The notes under the pieces were generated by a model. That model ran no database searches, was not told the origin of the DNA, and saw only the letters and a list, made by a program, of their open reading frames with translations. Of a stretch of DNA of 64,000 bases, positions 34,167 through 46,842 are shown one piece after another (within the stretch, counting starts at the first letter, position 1; each line of letters begins with the position of its first letter). Both the position numbers and the translations under genes were made by a program. The DNA comes from Paulownia fortunei (lineage: Eukaryota > Streptophyta > Magnoliopsida > Lamiales > Paulowniaceae): the NCBI GenBank assembly GCA_019321725.1, contig CM033109.1, positions 20,553,993 through 20,617,992 of the forward strand, given 5' to 3'.

Positions 34167-35960
34167 GTGCCAGATGTTACTACATATGAAACAACATCTG
34201 TAGATGTTGCTCCGAATGCTACAACATCCTCAGAATTTGATAAAGAAACTAAAAGTTTTGATATTTTTGAGAAAGTTGGAAATGAGCCATCAAGCAGAAT
34301 TCATAAAAATTATCCTATTAATAAGATCATTGGAGGTATGTCAAAAGGTATGAAAGCTTGGGACAAAGAGAAGGTAAACTATAAAGATATGGTAGGATTT
34401 GTTTGTTATACTTCCACTTTTGAACCAAAGAATGTGAAAGAGGCTTGGTCGATGAATTTTGGATAAATGTCATGCAACTAGAACTTGAACAATTTTATAG
34501 AAATGATGTTTGGACATTAGTGCCTAGGCCAAAAGGTGTAAATGTTATTTGTACCAAATGAATTTTTAAAAACAAAACTGATGAATTTTGTAACATAACT
34601 AGAAACAAAAGCTAGGCTAGTGGTTCAAGGGTACACTCAGGTGGAGGGGGTGGATTTTGATGAAACCTTTGCCCTTATTGCTAGACTTAAGTCTATTAAT
34701 CTTCTTTTGGCTATTACATGTCATATTGGTTTCAAACTTCAACAAATGGATATCAAAAGTGCTTTCCTAAATGGTTTTCTTAGTGAAGAAGTTTTTGTTA
34801 AACAACCCAAGGGATTTGAAGATCCTCATTACCCCAACCATGTTTGCAAATTAACGAAGGTTTTGTATGGTTTGAAATAAGCTCTGAGAGCTTGGTATGA
34901 AAGATTGATAAAAAATTTGATTGAAAAATGGTATAAAAGAGGAGGAGTTGACAAAATACTGTTCATCAATAAATTTAAGCATGATATTATCATTGCATAA
35001 ATCTATGTTGCTGACATAGTGTTTGGTTCCACCTCACAACAAAAACTAATTGAGTTTGTTGATTTGATGTCTAAAGAATTTGAAATGGGTATGATAGGGA
35101 AAATTAACTACTTTCTAGGTCTTCAAGTAAAACAACTTGAGAATGATATTTTTATTTCTCAAAGTAAATATGCTAGAAATCTAGTAAAGAGATTTGGGAG
35201 TTGGAAAACACAAAACACATGAAGACACCAATGGGAACAAATCAAAAATTATCCAAGGATGATAGTGGAATGAATGTTGATCCTAACCTCTATAAGAGCA
35301 TGATTGGAAGTATCTTATACTTAACTATTAGTAGGTCAGACATAAGTTTTAGTATTTGTGTGTATGCTAGATATCAATCAAATCATAAGGAATCTCACTT
35401 AAAAGCTGTTAAAAGAATCATTAGGTAAGTAAGTGGGAATGCTGACTTAGGAATTTGGTATACTAATGACACAAATGCTAACTTAGTTGGTTATAGTGAT
35501 GTAGATTAGGCAGGTGATGTTGATGACAGAAAGAGCACAACTGGAGGCTACTTTATCTTGGTAATAATTTAATTTCATGGTATAGCAAAAAATAGAATTG
35601 TGTTTCTCTATCTACTACAGAATCTGAATATAATTGTTGTTGGTAGTTGTTTTTCTCAGTTATTGTGGATGAAACAAATATTGGAGGATTATGGGATAAG
35701 AAAACATAGTTTAACTATTTGTTATGATAATTCTAGTGCTATAAATATCTCTAAGAATCCTATCTAATATTCAAGAACAAAACACATAGATATCTGTCAC
35801 TATTTTATAAGGACTTAGTTGAGAGAAAAGTTGTGACAATTGATTATGTTACCACTGAGAAGCAGTTAGCTGATATTTTCACCAAAGCCATTGACTCTCA
35901 ATGATTTGATGCATTAAAACAGTCCATTGGATGTGTGTGTTATAAGAAGTGTCAACTGTA
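34167..35960 (+). pseudogene. Reverse transcriptase and RNase H of copia element 2
   Basis: After a linker (34167-34466), reverse transcriptase is read through [21 protein letters not shown] and [11 protein letters not shown]. The polymerase motif is changed: IYVADIVFG, with GCT at 35010-35012 in place of the first Asp of YVDD, removing an essential metal ligand. RNase H follows (GYSDVD, DRKSTTGGYF, LSTTESEY), and the end of pol reads QLADIFTKAID at about 35865-35890. Several in-frame stops and frameshifts interrupt it. Confidence 0.88.
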
Positions 35961-36918
35961 GTGATGCAACACCTCATGCATGATGTGATCAATAGAAATG
36001 TTGCAACACCCAAATACAACATTTTCATGCATCAGTTAAATATATAGGACTTCATATATTTTTGTTTATATCTCTTAGCCATCCTGCATTTAGGATTATC
36101 TGCATTACTGCCATAGGCTGTTTAAAACTCAATGAACCATCTTTGATCTTCACTGAAAAGCAGATATGAAAATATTTCCCGAAATGAGTGCTAAATGTTT
36201 TTATGTTTGACATGATTGAAGGCCTTTGACAGAAAAACTACATATCCATGGGAGTGGAGCTAGTTATATGTCTTTAAATCTTATTTTCTTAAATATGTGA
36301 GAGCAAAAAACATGTGAGAAAAAAGCTATCCCTTGAAATAAAGTGAAAATTACTGACTAGATAAATCCATCATGCTTTTGTTTCACAAAAATATTCTGAA
36401 AATCAGAGATTAAGATTCACAATTCATGGAGTCTACTGACAGGTATGGTCTGAGTTGTTATTGCATTGAGCAAGAATATCTATTGGTAGAATTTTCATTC
36501 TATATATTATGTGTGATTTTATAATTTTTTAATTGAAATAAACGCATCATAGTTAGGCATATTTTTAGAACATTCCATATTTGAGTTAAAGCAGTGATTG
36601 ATGGCTGATTTGATTTGATTTTGTGATAAAATTTTGAATAATGATCAATCTCCCGACCAACTCCTTTATTTTAGGGCAAATATCTGTAGTGTGAAAAATT
36701 GAATAGAAAGACAGATCTTTTAGATATCTATCACTTGAATTTATTTGATATTTGTCACTTTAATTTAGTCGTGAATTATGATTTTCATCTCATGAGTTTT
36801 AAATGCCACAACACCCTCACTTCCATACTAATACATTTTTCTCTCACCTCAATTTTCTTCAACTGTTTCTCTGCAAATTTTCTTCGCCCTAAGTGTTAAT
36901 TGTAGACCTTGAGCAACA
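35961..36918 (+). other. Untranslated stretch between pol and the extra gene, copia element 2
   Basis: No coding signal. Contains text shared with copia element 1 (about 36220-36370 versus 25440-25600), consistent with a conserved non-coding part of this element family. Confidence 0.6.
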
Positions 36919-38750
36919 ATGGTGAGAATAAGGAGTGAGACGCTGACAGACAAGGTGAAGTAGATTTGGCGAGAAATAAGAATAGGAAAAATAGAGAAAT
37001 ACCCATGCCCTACACCTCTGCAAGTTGTTCTCCAAGACTAGATTCACCACCATTGCTCATATTGTCTGTACCACAGTGCAATTTTCACCTCTAAATCTCT
37101 TTTCAGGTGAAACATCTAAAGCCCAAGGTCTTTCCATGGCATCCAGTCCTGATTCCTTTGAATTAGCAAATGAATCCCTCCATCCAACCACAAATTTTGG
37201 AACGAAATAGGAGAAAGATGTTGAAACACTCCATGACAACATCCAAGAAATGAAAGAAGTGGAATCATAATAGATTTTCCCATCTGCACGATCAATTCCA
37301 GTTTTTCCTTAGGTCAAACCCTTTGCCAAAATGGTGTTAAATTTCTCAACGGACAAGAAAGGAAAAAAGAGGGCACAGTCTAATTTTTCATCCGAGGATA
37401 AAAAATTAGCATTGAAAAGGTCAAGAAGACTGCTGTCCAAAAATGTGTGGTCGAGTTCTAAATCAGGGAATGAGAAATGGGCATTTGGTTCAAGTCCTAA
37501 GTTTGGTGGTGGACCCAGAGAATCACCTTTATTAGGGTACTTATCTAAATCCACTACAGAATCTTCTACAGATCAAATGGAGTCAAACACTGCAGAAGAA
37601 ATGCAAGACAAGTGAGAGTCTAGTAAAGATGCTATACATGATGTTACAGAATATGTTGCAACATCTAGGCAGGAGGAAAAATCTGAAGTAAAGGAAATGG
37701 AGGTTCAAGCTCTATCTGATTCTGAACTTGAAGTAAGAAATGCTTACTCCTCTATTTTTTATTCTTTTGTAAACAAAAATATGTGGAACAAAGTGGTGCA
37801 AAAATCCTATCAGAAAGAAGAATTCATATGGCTGATCATCTTAAATGGGGTATTGTTGATGTGTTGGAAAAGAGAAAATTGTTAGGTTCTGTGACTAAGA
37901 CAGCTCCTTATGTGAGAAGTGTGATACAAGAATTTTATTGTAATCTGTTTAAGAGATTTAAAGATCCTAACTCTATTAAATATGGGCAAGTATGTGTAAG
38001 AAAAATAATCTATCACATTATTCCTCATATCATCAATGAATTTTTGGGATCACCTAGAATTGAGGATAATGAATTGGCAGAAGACATGGATGAGATTGCT
38101 GCTACTTTGAGTGGGAATACTTTTACTTTTAGGAAATGTCCCACTAATAAAAAAAATTCTAGGCTAAAATCTTGACTCTTTTATATGTCTTACTGCATAA
38201 GATTGTCATTTGCAATTGGACTCCTATGACAAGCACTACTATGGTTATGAAAGAACAAGTAATTTTGCTTTATTGCATTAGTACCAATTAGGCTTATGAT
38301 ATAGGGAAGCTGATCTTCAAGACAATTGGACATTTGGGTGGTTCTAAATGTACTCATGGTATACTTTATTTCCCTTCATTGATTTATAGTTTACTAACCT
38401 CTCAAGGTTTTGTGACAAAGGGATCAGAAGTATTGGAAAGTCCTCGAGGGCCTATACATGCATCCTACAGGTTATTTCGTCGGACTTACATCAATGATCT
38501 CCCTCAAACTGATAAGAAAATACACCAGCTACAGATGTTGGATCATATATGCCACAGAATATTACAACATCCTCTACATTGTTGTTAAGGGTGGAAACTG
38601 AGTTGGTTGAGGCTCATTGACAAATCCAATATTGGACTGACAAGGAAACAGAGGTTCTTAAGTTGATTCATGAGCATGGTAGAATTAAGTGCTGATGCAC
38701 AAATTCAGGAAGGGCATGATGAAGATGCTGATAAAGATAATGATTGATCA
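36919..38750 (+). pseudogene. Post-pol gene of copia element 2 (envelope position; plant transposon-protein-like domain)
   Basis: Candidate start ATGGTGAGAATAAGG at 36919, with several frameshifts and stops. The 37331-37885 frame holds a Lys/Ser-rich region (KKGKKRAQS ... LALKRSRRLL). The frame then changes near 37783 and gives SERRIHMADHLKWGIVDV, RSVIQEFYCNLF, VCVRKIIYHIIPHIINEFLG. A further part at 38334-38588 contains GGSKCTHGILYFPSLIY. This block layout resembles the putative plant transposon protein domain found in retrotransposon-associated plant proteins. The position after pol is where Sireviruses carry an envelope-like ORF. No membrane segment or signal peptide is obvious. The domain assignment is from memory and needs a profile search. 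Confidence 0.55.
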
Positions 38751-39025
38751 TCTTTTATGTTTTTTAATTTTGCAAATGCTTTTTGTTGTGATTTGTTAAT
38801 AAGTGTTATGGAACTAAAGCATTTGCATTTGATGTTTGGTTTATGCTTTGATGGAATTCTAACTGTTTTGGTATTTAGTTCAAATATGCAGGAGGAGTAG
38901 TACTAGTATCTTATTGGATGTGATAAAAGCAAGTGTTGCAATATTTATGTTACAACATTTTGATATTTTGATGTTATTCTTGATACTGAATTTTGAAAAC
39001 CTGCATTTGAATTTCAAAAGGGAGT

Positions 39026-40005
39026 TTTAGTTAATTTTGACCAAAAATGCCAAATAGGGATAATGTTAATGTCAGAAAAAATTGGCATTTATGAAAGTTG
39101 GAATTTTACACAGAAACTAGGTGTTGTAAGAAATGTTGTGAGAGATGCTACAACATTGGCGAAATAGTATTTAATTAATTATAATTATTCTGGACATATT
39201 TTCATAATTCAGGAATTTTCAAAATATTTATTGTAGGTATTTCATAAATTCATATGTGCGATAAATGTACTGAAATTAAAGATATTCTTAATTTGTTTTG
39301 ATAAGATAAGAGAAAATTTGGAGAATCTTATGGATAAGACAACAAATCAAGAAATCAATCTCTTTTAGATATGCAATAATCAAGACCTGATTTCAAGGGA
39401 ATTTGGACTGAAATACATGGCTACATATATACCAACTCTCAACATTGAAGAAACTAAGTGGATGAATTAAATAGTGCCGCAAAAGTGATTCAAGGATAGG
39501 ACGATCTTTACTCACATACATTCTTTGGGAGAAAAAGGTGAAAAGATCTTCTGGATATGACCGTATCAGCGATCTGAAGGGGTTCAGAATTGGAGGGAGT
39601 CCAGCGTTGTTGATTACTTTTATACATTCTTTGGGGGAAAAATGTGAAGGTTTTCAGGAGAAAACCAAATCAGCCATCTAAAGGAGTTCATAGTTGGAGG
39701 AAGTCCAGCAGTGCTGATTAAAGTTGAGAGAAGCTCGTAGGAATAACTAATTAGTGGAATACATAAGATAGTCTTCATTTAAAGAGAGAGTCTTTTAATT
39801 ATTTTAATTTCATGAGATGTATTCTGTAAACTGTTATTAATTAGTGGATTTTTTTTCCCCGGCTTAGGCTCGTGCATATAGAGTATGTAGTACTTGAAAT
39901 ATGAAAGAAATCATAATGTTATCTTTTTTACTTCCGTTGCGTGTTGTATCTAGATGTTACAACACTTTTCACAACTTTTAGGATTTTAAGAAAAATTGGG
40001 CAACG
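39026..40005 (+). repeat. 3' LTR of copia element 2
   Basis: Follows AAAAGGGAGT. It starts TTTAG where TGTTG would be expected, and ends GGGCAAC(G) at 40005. It contains the same internal ~104-bp tandem duplication as the 5' LTR (about 39513-39615 and 39616-39720), so the duplication predates insertion. Confidence 0.85.
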
Positions 40006-40125
40006 GAAGTGATTAATCAAATAGCACGTGCTATCGAATCTGGCCAAACCCTAAGAGTTTTTCTGAATGAGCTTGTTACTTTTTTGTTGTTTATTATTTT
40101 ATTTTTTTTAACAAGCAAAATCAAA

Positions 40126-40474
40126 GGCTCTGTTTGATTCTATTTTCCTAAAATATTTTTCTTCTCTCACAGGGAATATGTGTTTGGAGTTGCTGTTTTG
40201 GGGAGATATATTTTCATTCTCCAAAAATATTTATCAATAATTATTTTAAATAAATAATCATATATCATACTATACCCCCGCTAACAACAATAGAACAACA
40301 TTCATAAGATATTTACAGTTAAAAATATCTTTCAAAATACATCATATTATTTTTTTCTAAGAAATTATGCATATACATTCACATTCTCCATAAATTTTGC
40401 AATTCCACTACCGAAAATACATTCTTCAAAAATATTTTTCTCAAAATGCCAAAAAATAATACTAAACAAAGCCG
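40126..40474. mobile_element. MITE candidate
   Basis: The left end is GGCTCTGTTTGATTCTATTTT. The reverse complement of the right end is CGGCTTTGTTTAGTATTATTTT. Together they form an imperfect inverted repeat around a ~350-bp AT-rich interior without ORFs. I could not find a convincing target duplication, so the superfamily is open. Confidence 0.5.
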
Positions 40475-41480
40475 AAGTTTTTTAACATCATAGCAAAGAT
40501 GCTATATTCTTCCAAAATATGATGATTTAGTTTTTATTTAGCAACACACACTTGTTGAGTTTGTTGTCTCTACCTCCCATTTATTTAATTTTGCAATTTG
40601 TCTTATTTTATTTTAATCATAACAAGAAATAAATTTTACTTATCATTATATATTTGAGTTGCTGATATAAATAAATTAAGTTGTGTAGGTATATGATTAA
40701 ATTTGCAAGTCCGCCAACCCTATTCTTAAACAAATCAATTCCTATCAATCCAAACAGTTCAATTTGAAAAGATAATTATATAATTATATTGGGTCGGATA
40801 AAATTTTCATCAAAAGAACTCCAAATCGATCGCAAACACGCTAGATGGAGTAAATGAATTGAGCATCTTATGGTTAAAAACGTAATAATGTGGCTCGTGC
40901 ACCTAAAGGCTACATTGATGTTTTTACTTGTGATCTACATTCAATGATAGTTAACAATGTTGTTCTCTACTAACCTTTTTATGTACATTCAAACAATAAG
41001 TTTTGGATGCTCTTTCTAGTTATCATCGAATAAGCATTTGGATTCGTTTTAATGCTATAGCATTGTCACAATGTTAGAGAAAAAGTTGTTTTTACAATCT
41101 GTTCAGACATTATTGTTAAATATGGCTTTTTGGTAAAATCTAACTATAATTTTGATTTTGCCAAAAGTGACTTGTATTTAATGATTTCTTCTCCAAAATA
41201 TTACTACAAAGAAATAATTTCTAAACTACTAATTTTCCAAAAATATTTTCTATATTATTCCTACTGCAACATATACTATCATGTGGACACAAATTTATTA
41301 GTTGTAATTTCCTATTTCATTTTCTTACTTTATTGTTCCTTGTTATTAGTTAAAATCATAAAACACTTCAAGATTCATGTTTTTTTATGGACCACGATTC
41401 AAACCAAGACACTCCAGAATTCATGTCTTTTTTCGTGGACTTTGACCCGACCTGAAGAACTGGGTTGGGTCGATCTGAAA
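40475..41480. other. AT-rich non-coding DNA
   Basis: No gene. The ORF at 41130-41534 has ordinary AT-rich composition and no motif, and its right part overlaps LTR-like text. Confidence 0.5.
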
Positions 41481-41805
41481 CTAGGATCATCAATCTGTAC
41501 AATTGATGAGACCACTGGGTCAATAGAATTGTGACATCTGTACTCGATAATATACAAATCATGTGGATCACCCACTATAAATATTCACTGCTTAGCTGTC
41601 ATAAGGTAATTCGTCGTCTCATATTCACTTCACTATCCAGTTCGTAACGATCTCACGCCCTAAACTAAATTAAGTATCGAAAAGTTTTAGTTGAGGGTCA
41701 CTCAAACTAGCCTAACGTGTCTCTTGTATTTCAGATCTTTTCGAACTCTAAATACTTGAGGTCGAGTTCTTCCAGACTGATTTTTCAAGTCAGTTGGCGC
41801 TGTCC
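41480..41805 (+). repeat. LTR remnant with primer-binding site (Tat-type gypsy)
   Basis: A TATAAATA box (about 41577) and a C/T-rich leader are followed by an end in TCA at 41792. TTGGCGCTGTCC follows at 41794-41805, resembling the TTGGCGCCGTCTGTGG primer site of Tat-type elements. No gag follows, so this is a truncated element or solo LTR edge. The left boundary is not determined. Confidence 0.5.
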
Positions 41806-42560
41806 ATGAAAAAAAAGATTGAATAGTGTGGCGAAGACTCCAAAGAGAATATCAGAAATGCCACAACGTGCTCTCTCGCCCTCCAAAGACTACGTGCAGA
41901 GCATGTGATCATTAACTCTTGTTCAATTTAATTAATAGTAAAATTATTTTGATAATTTTACTTCCACGTGCCAATCTCACTCCATTTTGACAACTAACTT
42001 ATATTTTTTTATTGAAAAGCTAAAAATTATGTTATAGACATCTATAAGTGTTAATTGAACACCATGCAATTAAAAAACTCAAATTTTAAAAAGTTTATGA
42101 AAATATTACTTATTATTAAATAGTTTTTTCTACAACTTATCATAATTATAAATTAAATAATATTGTAACAATATAAAATAACCTTATATGAGTGAATACA
42201 AGTACGATATATATAAAAAAAATAATATAAAAATAAGTTATACTTTTGCTCTTAAATAATTTCTTTACATTCGTATCTTACGAGTGTATCTATGAATTAG
42301 TAACTTATTTGTTTCCATATTTTTGGGCCTGTATTTTTAGTAAATTTTACAAAAAAATCATCATGTATTTATATGGATTAAATGCCAATTTTTTTCCATC
42401 CGTATTTAACTACTTGCGGGCAATGGTATGTATTTTTTTTTTTTTTTTCATAATTCTTGTTTATTGTATTATTATTATCAAGCATTAAAATGTGACAAAT
42501 TTGAAGTCATGATACTATGAGATTTTGGGTTCCAAATTAAAAAAAGTATAGATACATTTG
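41806..42560. other. AT-rich non-coding DNA
   Basis: No gene or repeat end recognised. It ends at the right-hand terminus of the Athila-like element. Confidence 0.5.
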
Positions 42561-44307
42561 TGCTACACTTAAAAGTTACAAACCCACGTGTAGGTTGTGC
42601 CAAGTAATAGAATTCTCGAGAGTTCAAGGTCGATCCACATTAAAGTTGCTTGAAGTTTTTGAATTTATATTTTTTTAAAAATGGGCTAAATATGGTTTAG
42701 AATATAAAAAAAATAATTATAGTATAACTAAGAAATTAAAGAAATAAAAGTTATTGAATTTTGGATAGAGGAACGATTAGTTATTCTTTTTACCACTTTT
42801 AAAAGCCACAATTGAAATCTATACATAAAGAATATTCAAATGGAAAAATATTACCAAATAACTCATGCATTAAGGTAATCATAATATTGTCTTACTGTTT
42901 ACAAATTATTTCTAAACACCAATACTTGTTTATGGAATCAAGTATTTATGCACACTTTTATCTACAACTAATCAAGATTTCACATTAACAACCGGTGGGG
43001 TAAAATCATATAATAAGTTAAATGAACCCAAATATTTGTTGTGTTATTGGAGATACATAAATCAAAATTCACCACAAAATAAGAAAGGTTTTAACGACAA
43101 CACTTATTTATGAGATCAAGTATTTATGTATACCTTTATTTACAACAAATAAAGATTTCACATTAGCAGTCGGTGAGGTAGAATCGTACAATAAGCTAAA
43201 TAAATCTAAGTATTTATTGTGCTATTGGTGATATATAGACCAAAAATCGCCACTAAACAAAGAGGATTTCTATCAAAACTTAAACAAATAAAACAACACA
43301 CCTGAATTTTATGCACCTTTATAACCATTTCTCTTTCTCCATCAAGAGTTTCATCCTTTCTCCTCAACTTAGAAGAAATTTAAAAATATATAATGAAAGT
43401 AGAAAATACTAAAAATAGAAGAGAAACTAGAGAATACATTTATATTACTATTAGAAAACTTACATTACTACTAGAAAACTTAACCTAAAGAAAGACAACA
43501 ATAAAACTTTATTTTCCCCTATAAGGATTTTGTGTTTTGAATGCCATCCAGGAGCCTCTATTTATAGTAGAAGAGTGCCCAAATTAGCATCTCCAAATTA
43601 TCTTTAAATGCACTCTAAATTCACATATTCTTTTCAAATCCGAATTTTGTTACACATTTTTCTCCATAAAATCAGCTGAATTTGGAAAATTAATCAATAG
43701 GAAAGTTGTAGATTTCTCTATTCGTTTATTTTCCAACTTGAATCACCTAATTCTAACTACTAGAGAGAAAGTTATGCTTAATTTAAAAAAATATATCAGC
43801 ATAAATAGATTTCTTCCAATGCTCTCACATGGACGAATTTTATGCTATAGTCAAGGTTGAATTGAGCTAAGTTTACAACAACAAAGTTGTAGTTCTACCT
43901 TTTAAATTTCAAATAAAGTGAGATTCAGGTCCACAGGCTTTTGAACATGGAGTTATGTCCAAAATATTAAAACTGCACAAGTTTGGAAATATGCTGATTT
44001 TGAGCCCAACAATCACTTCAAAGTTCAAATAATTTCTTGCATATATTTTGATTTACACATGATGGACTTAGGCAAAAGTGGCCTTTTTTTTTAATTGTGA
44101 TGCTTTTTTAATCCAATGAAATATTATCTCCCAACTTGCTCATGAAATATTTTGTTTTTTTTTTATTTTATTTTGGTTCTTTTTTATATTTTTTTGTTCA
44201 TTGATTTCATAATATAAAATATTAATAAAACTATAATATTAACAAAAATAAAACAACGAAAGTATAAAAGATTTGATAAAAAAATATATCAAAATATGCA
44301 CTTATTA
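42561..44307 (-). repeat. 3' LTR of the Athila-like element
   Basis: On the minus strand it starts TAATAAGTGCATATTTTG (TG decayed to TA) just after a polypurine tract, and ends TGTAGCA at 42561. The part 42561-42810 matches 55736-56025 in the same orientation. The part 42880-44307 matches 56678-58085 in the opposite orientation. Confidence 0.82.
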
Positions 44308-44320
44308 AACTCCCCCACAC
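44308..44320 (-). other. Polypurine tract of the Athila-like element
   Basis: The minus strand reads GTGTGGGGGAGTT immediately before the LTR start. A decayed version (GTGTAGGAAAATT) lies at the same place in the second unit, at about 47691-47703. Confidence 0.75.
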
Positions 44321-44330
44321 TTAACTCTTG

Positions 44331-45997
44331 TTCGTCCTCGAACAAGCCTAAAACAAACCTAACTAATCTACTTTCATATGAAATCATGATTGCATTTAAC
44401 ATAAAGAACAAGTCTTTAAACCATTAGGTAGCCCATAGAATACAAGTTATAGTCTTCTAAGGGTTTCCAATGGTGACACCCCCAAATAGCTATAATATGT
44501 AACTTCGAACCATTATTCTCATGAAACAACAAAGTAATATGGAAATGAAATCAAACAAGTGTTGAATCTAACCCTTAGTCATTCAAAAATCAATACATTT
44601 CCACAATAAGTATACTTAAGTGTGCGTGTGTAAATAGTTAATGTCAATAGTGACGAAACCATGCATGCTTCAAACAAGTGAATTTTCATAGAACCTCACA
44701 AAAATCATCACCCAATCTTTAATAGAAGAGTTAAATATTATAAGTTATTCATTTGGTACAAATCTCCACTACACCGAAGGCACCACACTAAATTAAAAAA
44801 TTTTCAACAAAAGCTGTAATGAGGCCAAATGGTAGTGATGTGGCTAAGAAATAAAAGAATAGGATACAACAAAGGTTCTAAAAATTTCATGGGATTATAA
44901 ACATAGAGTATATTAATGAAAAATTCTCATACTCTACGAATTTCAACATCGGGGCCTATTATTATTGAATTGGACCCCTTTTCATTATTCTTATTGATTT
45001 TGCAATATCACATTTTTAGTTGCAACATCCCAATTTTTTTTTTATTTTTTTTAGAAGAAAACTCCTCCACACTTATCTTCTATTCCAACTCAATTTTTTT
45101 TTTATAAGCTCACCTTGTCAATGGAATGTCTCTTAAACTCTAAATTATTTCTGCAACAAAGGTAGGATAATAGTATATTTAGGCTAGGTAAGAAGATATG
45201 GTTACCAAAAAAAATACTTGTTTATTATAAGGCTCAAAGTGACTCACTATAGGGGGTGTTCTCTTGGAATATCACATGGAGAACAAGCTGATTTGACCAT
45301 GATACTAGAAAACCTAATACTTTAATCATTTTTCAAGTGGTGCTGAATTAGTCGTTCGCCTTGACAGAACAAAAAAAAAAAGTTCTAACACTCAACCCCT
45401 TCATGTCAAAAATCCAAGTGATGATTAAAGAGAGGGCATAAGAACTATATATTTTGACATGCTTATCTCTACACCGAATAATATAATTATTTGTGCAAAA
45501 AGATTTGATTATAAATATATTAACCAAAGAATAACATCAAAGTCCAAAACAACACCCATCATCAATTAAACTACATTATTCTTGTTTAATTTTAATCATT
45601 GAAGTTGAAAGAACATCTATGACTAAAAAAAAATTGACAATTCACAAATTTTTATTAAAAACTTCACAAACTTGTCATGTTATGAAAAAAAATAGGGGTG
45701 CATTTCAAGAGTGTTACAGTTACCCTTTACTCTGTCACATTTTTTTATGGTTTCAACGAACTTAAAAGAAATCATGCTTGAATTTTAAAAAAAAAACTAG
45801 AAAAACATACATTGAACACACAAGACATGATATGAACTATCCCCTCTCCTAACCTAATCGAGACATTGTCCCCAATGTCAAAAATAAGTAGAAAAGTAGA
45901 GTTTAGAATATATTATCTGAAATATGACTTATTGGAAAATATAGCTGAAACAACATAATATATACACTATTAGTTGAAACCATTAAGGATAAATTTT
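44331..45997 (-). other. 3' non-coding region of the Athila-like element, unit 1
   Basis: No ORF of note. On the minus strand it contains GACATTGGGGACAATGTCTC, a phrase typical of the non-coding 3' part of Athila elements. Further C-rich words on the plus strand (near 45060) resemble additional polypurine-like runs. Confidence 0.65.
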
Positions 45998-46622
45998 ATA
46001 GGTTGAGAGTCAAATTCATTTTATATTTTTGACCATTGTTCTTGTTGGACCAATCCATACGAGTCAATATTGGAACAGGTTTTGGCACATATGCTAAAAG
46101 TTGATCAATCAGTTGGTCAGGTGTTGGAGCAAAAATGAGAATTTATCTCTCAAACTGTGAAATTAATCATTTTTCTATAGCATGATCTAAAAAAGATAGC
46201 AAATCATCAAACAAATAATTAACATTAAGAATACCTACAAGTTTCTGGTGAATATTGAGTTGTGCCCAAGAGACAATTTGGAATAATTTCTCCAGTGTTC
46301 CAAAACCACCAGATAGAGTGATGAATGCATCTGTATTATTTAACATGTTAGGCATTTTGTTCTAAATATATGACACTTTTAGCTCATCTCCAATGATCAT
46401 ATATGTGATATTCTGTACTATTAAAGGTTTTAGAATAACTTCTAAAACTTTGACTCCTTCTACGTGAGCAGAAGTAGCAACACTCTCCATTAACCCCAAA
46501 CCGCCTTCCCCATACACTAATTGAATTTTTCTTTCTTCTAAGGTTGTACCAAGGTTATTGGTTGCTCCTATAAACTTACCATTTGTTTTTCTGGATTGGT
46601 TGCATAAAAAAAACAAATACAA
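45998..46622 (-). pseudogene. LOG-like cytokinin phosphoribohydrolase sequence, unit 1 (broken)
   Basis: LOG enzymes cut the ribose-phosphate from cytokinin nucleotides to release active cytokinin. A single frame runs from 46622 to about 45998: [94 protein letters not shown]. These follow the LOG blocks (VYGGGSIGLMG, VIGVIPKTL, ADAFIALPGGYGTLEE, ITWAQLGIHDKPVGLLNV) in order. Stops interrupt it after VSYI (46359-46361), after AIEK and after SQFER. The signature PGGxGTxxE reads SGGFGTLEK, with the catalytic-site Glu as Lys. No introns interrupt the blocks, although plant LOG genes have several. It lies between integrase and LTR of a retrotransposon, so it looks captured. Confidence 0.78.
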
Positions 46623-46842
46623 TTGATTTTACGAGTGGAAGACCCTTCCGTTTTTTCTTTTTTCTTTTTTTTTTCTTTTATTTTTTGAAAGTGGGTTGTA
46701 CAAAAATATAATAAGTATGATGCTATTTATTAAGGTATGAATAGAGAAGCATTTATTGCACGTCTTTTTCTTTTCTCATAAAGGTTGATAATAATGACAC
46801 AAAATTTGAAAACTTACTACTTACACATTTGTGACTGTGGCT

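Larger units (their letters stand above)
31040..40005 (+). mobile_element. Ty1/copia element 2, Sirevirus-like, two LTRs
   Basis: Nearly 9 kb: 5' LTR, tRNA-Met-like primer site, gag, protease, (integrase deleted), reverse transcriptase, RNase H, a separate gene after pol, polypurine tract (AAAAGGGAG, about 39017-39024) and 3' LTR. The post-pol gene and gag length point to the Sirevirus branch. All frames are interrupted and the LTRs are clearly diverged, so the insertion is old. Confidence 0.85.

Noticed and set aside
41130..41534. A 134-codon ORF as a host gene
   Set aside because: Low-complexity AT-rich translation, no motif, and it overlaps LTR-like sequence.
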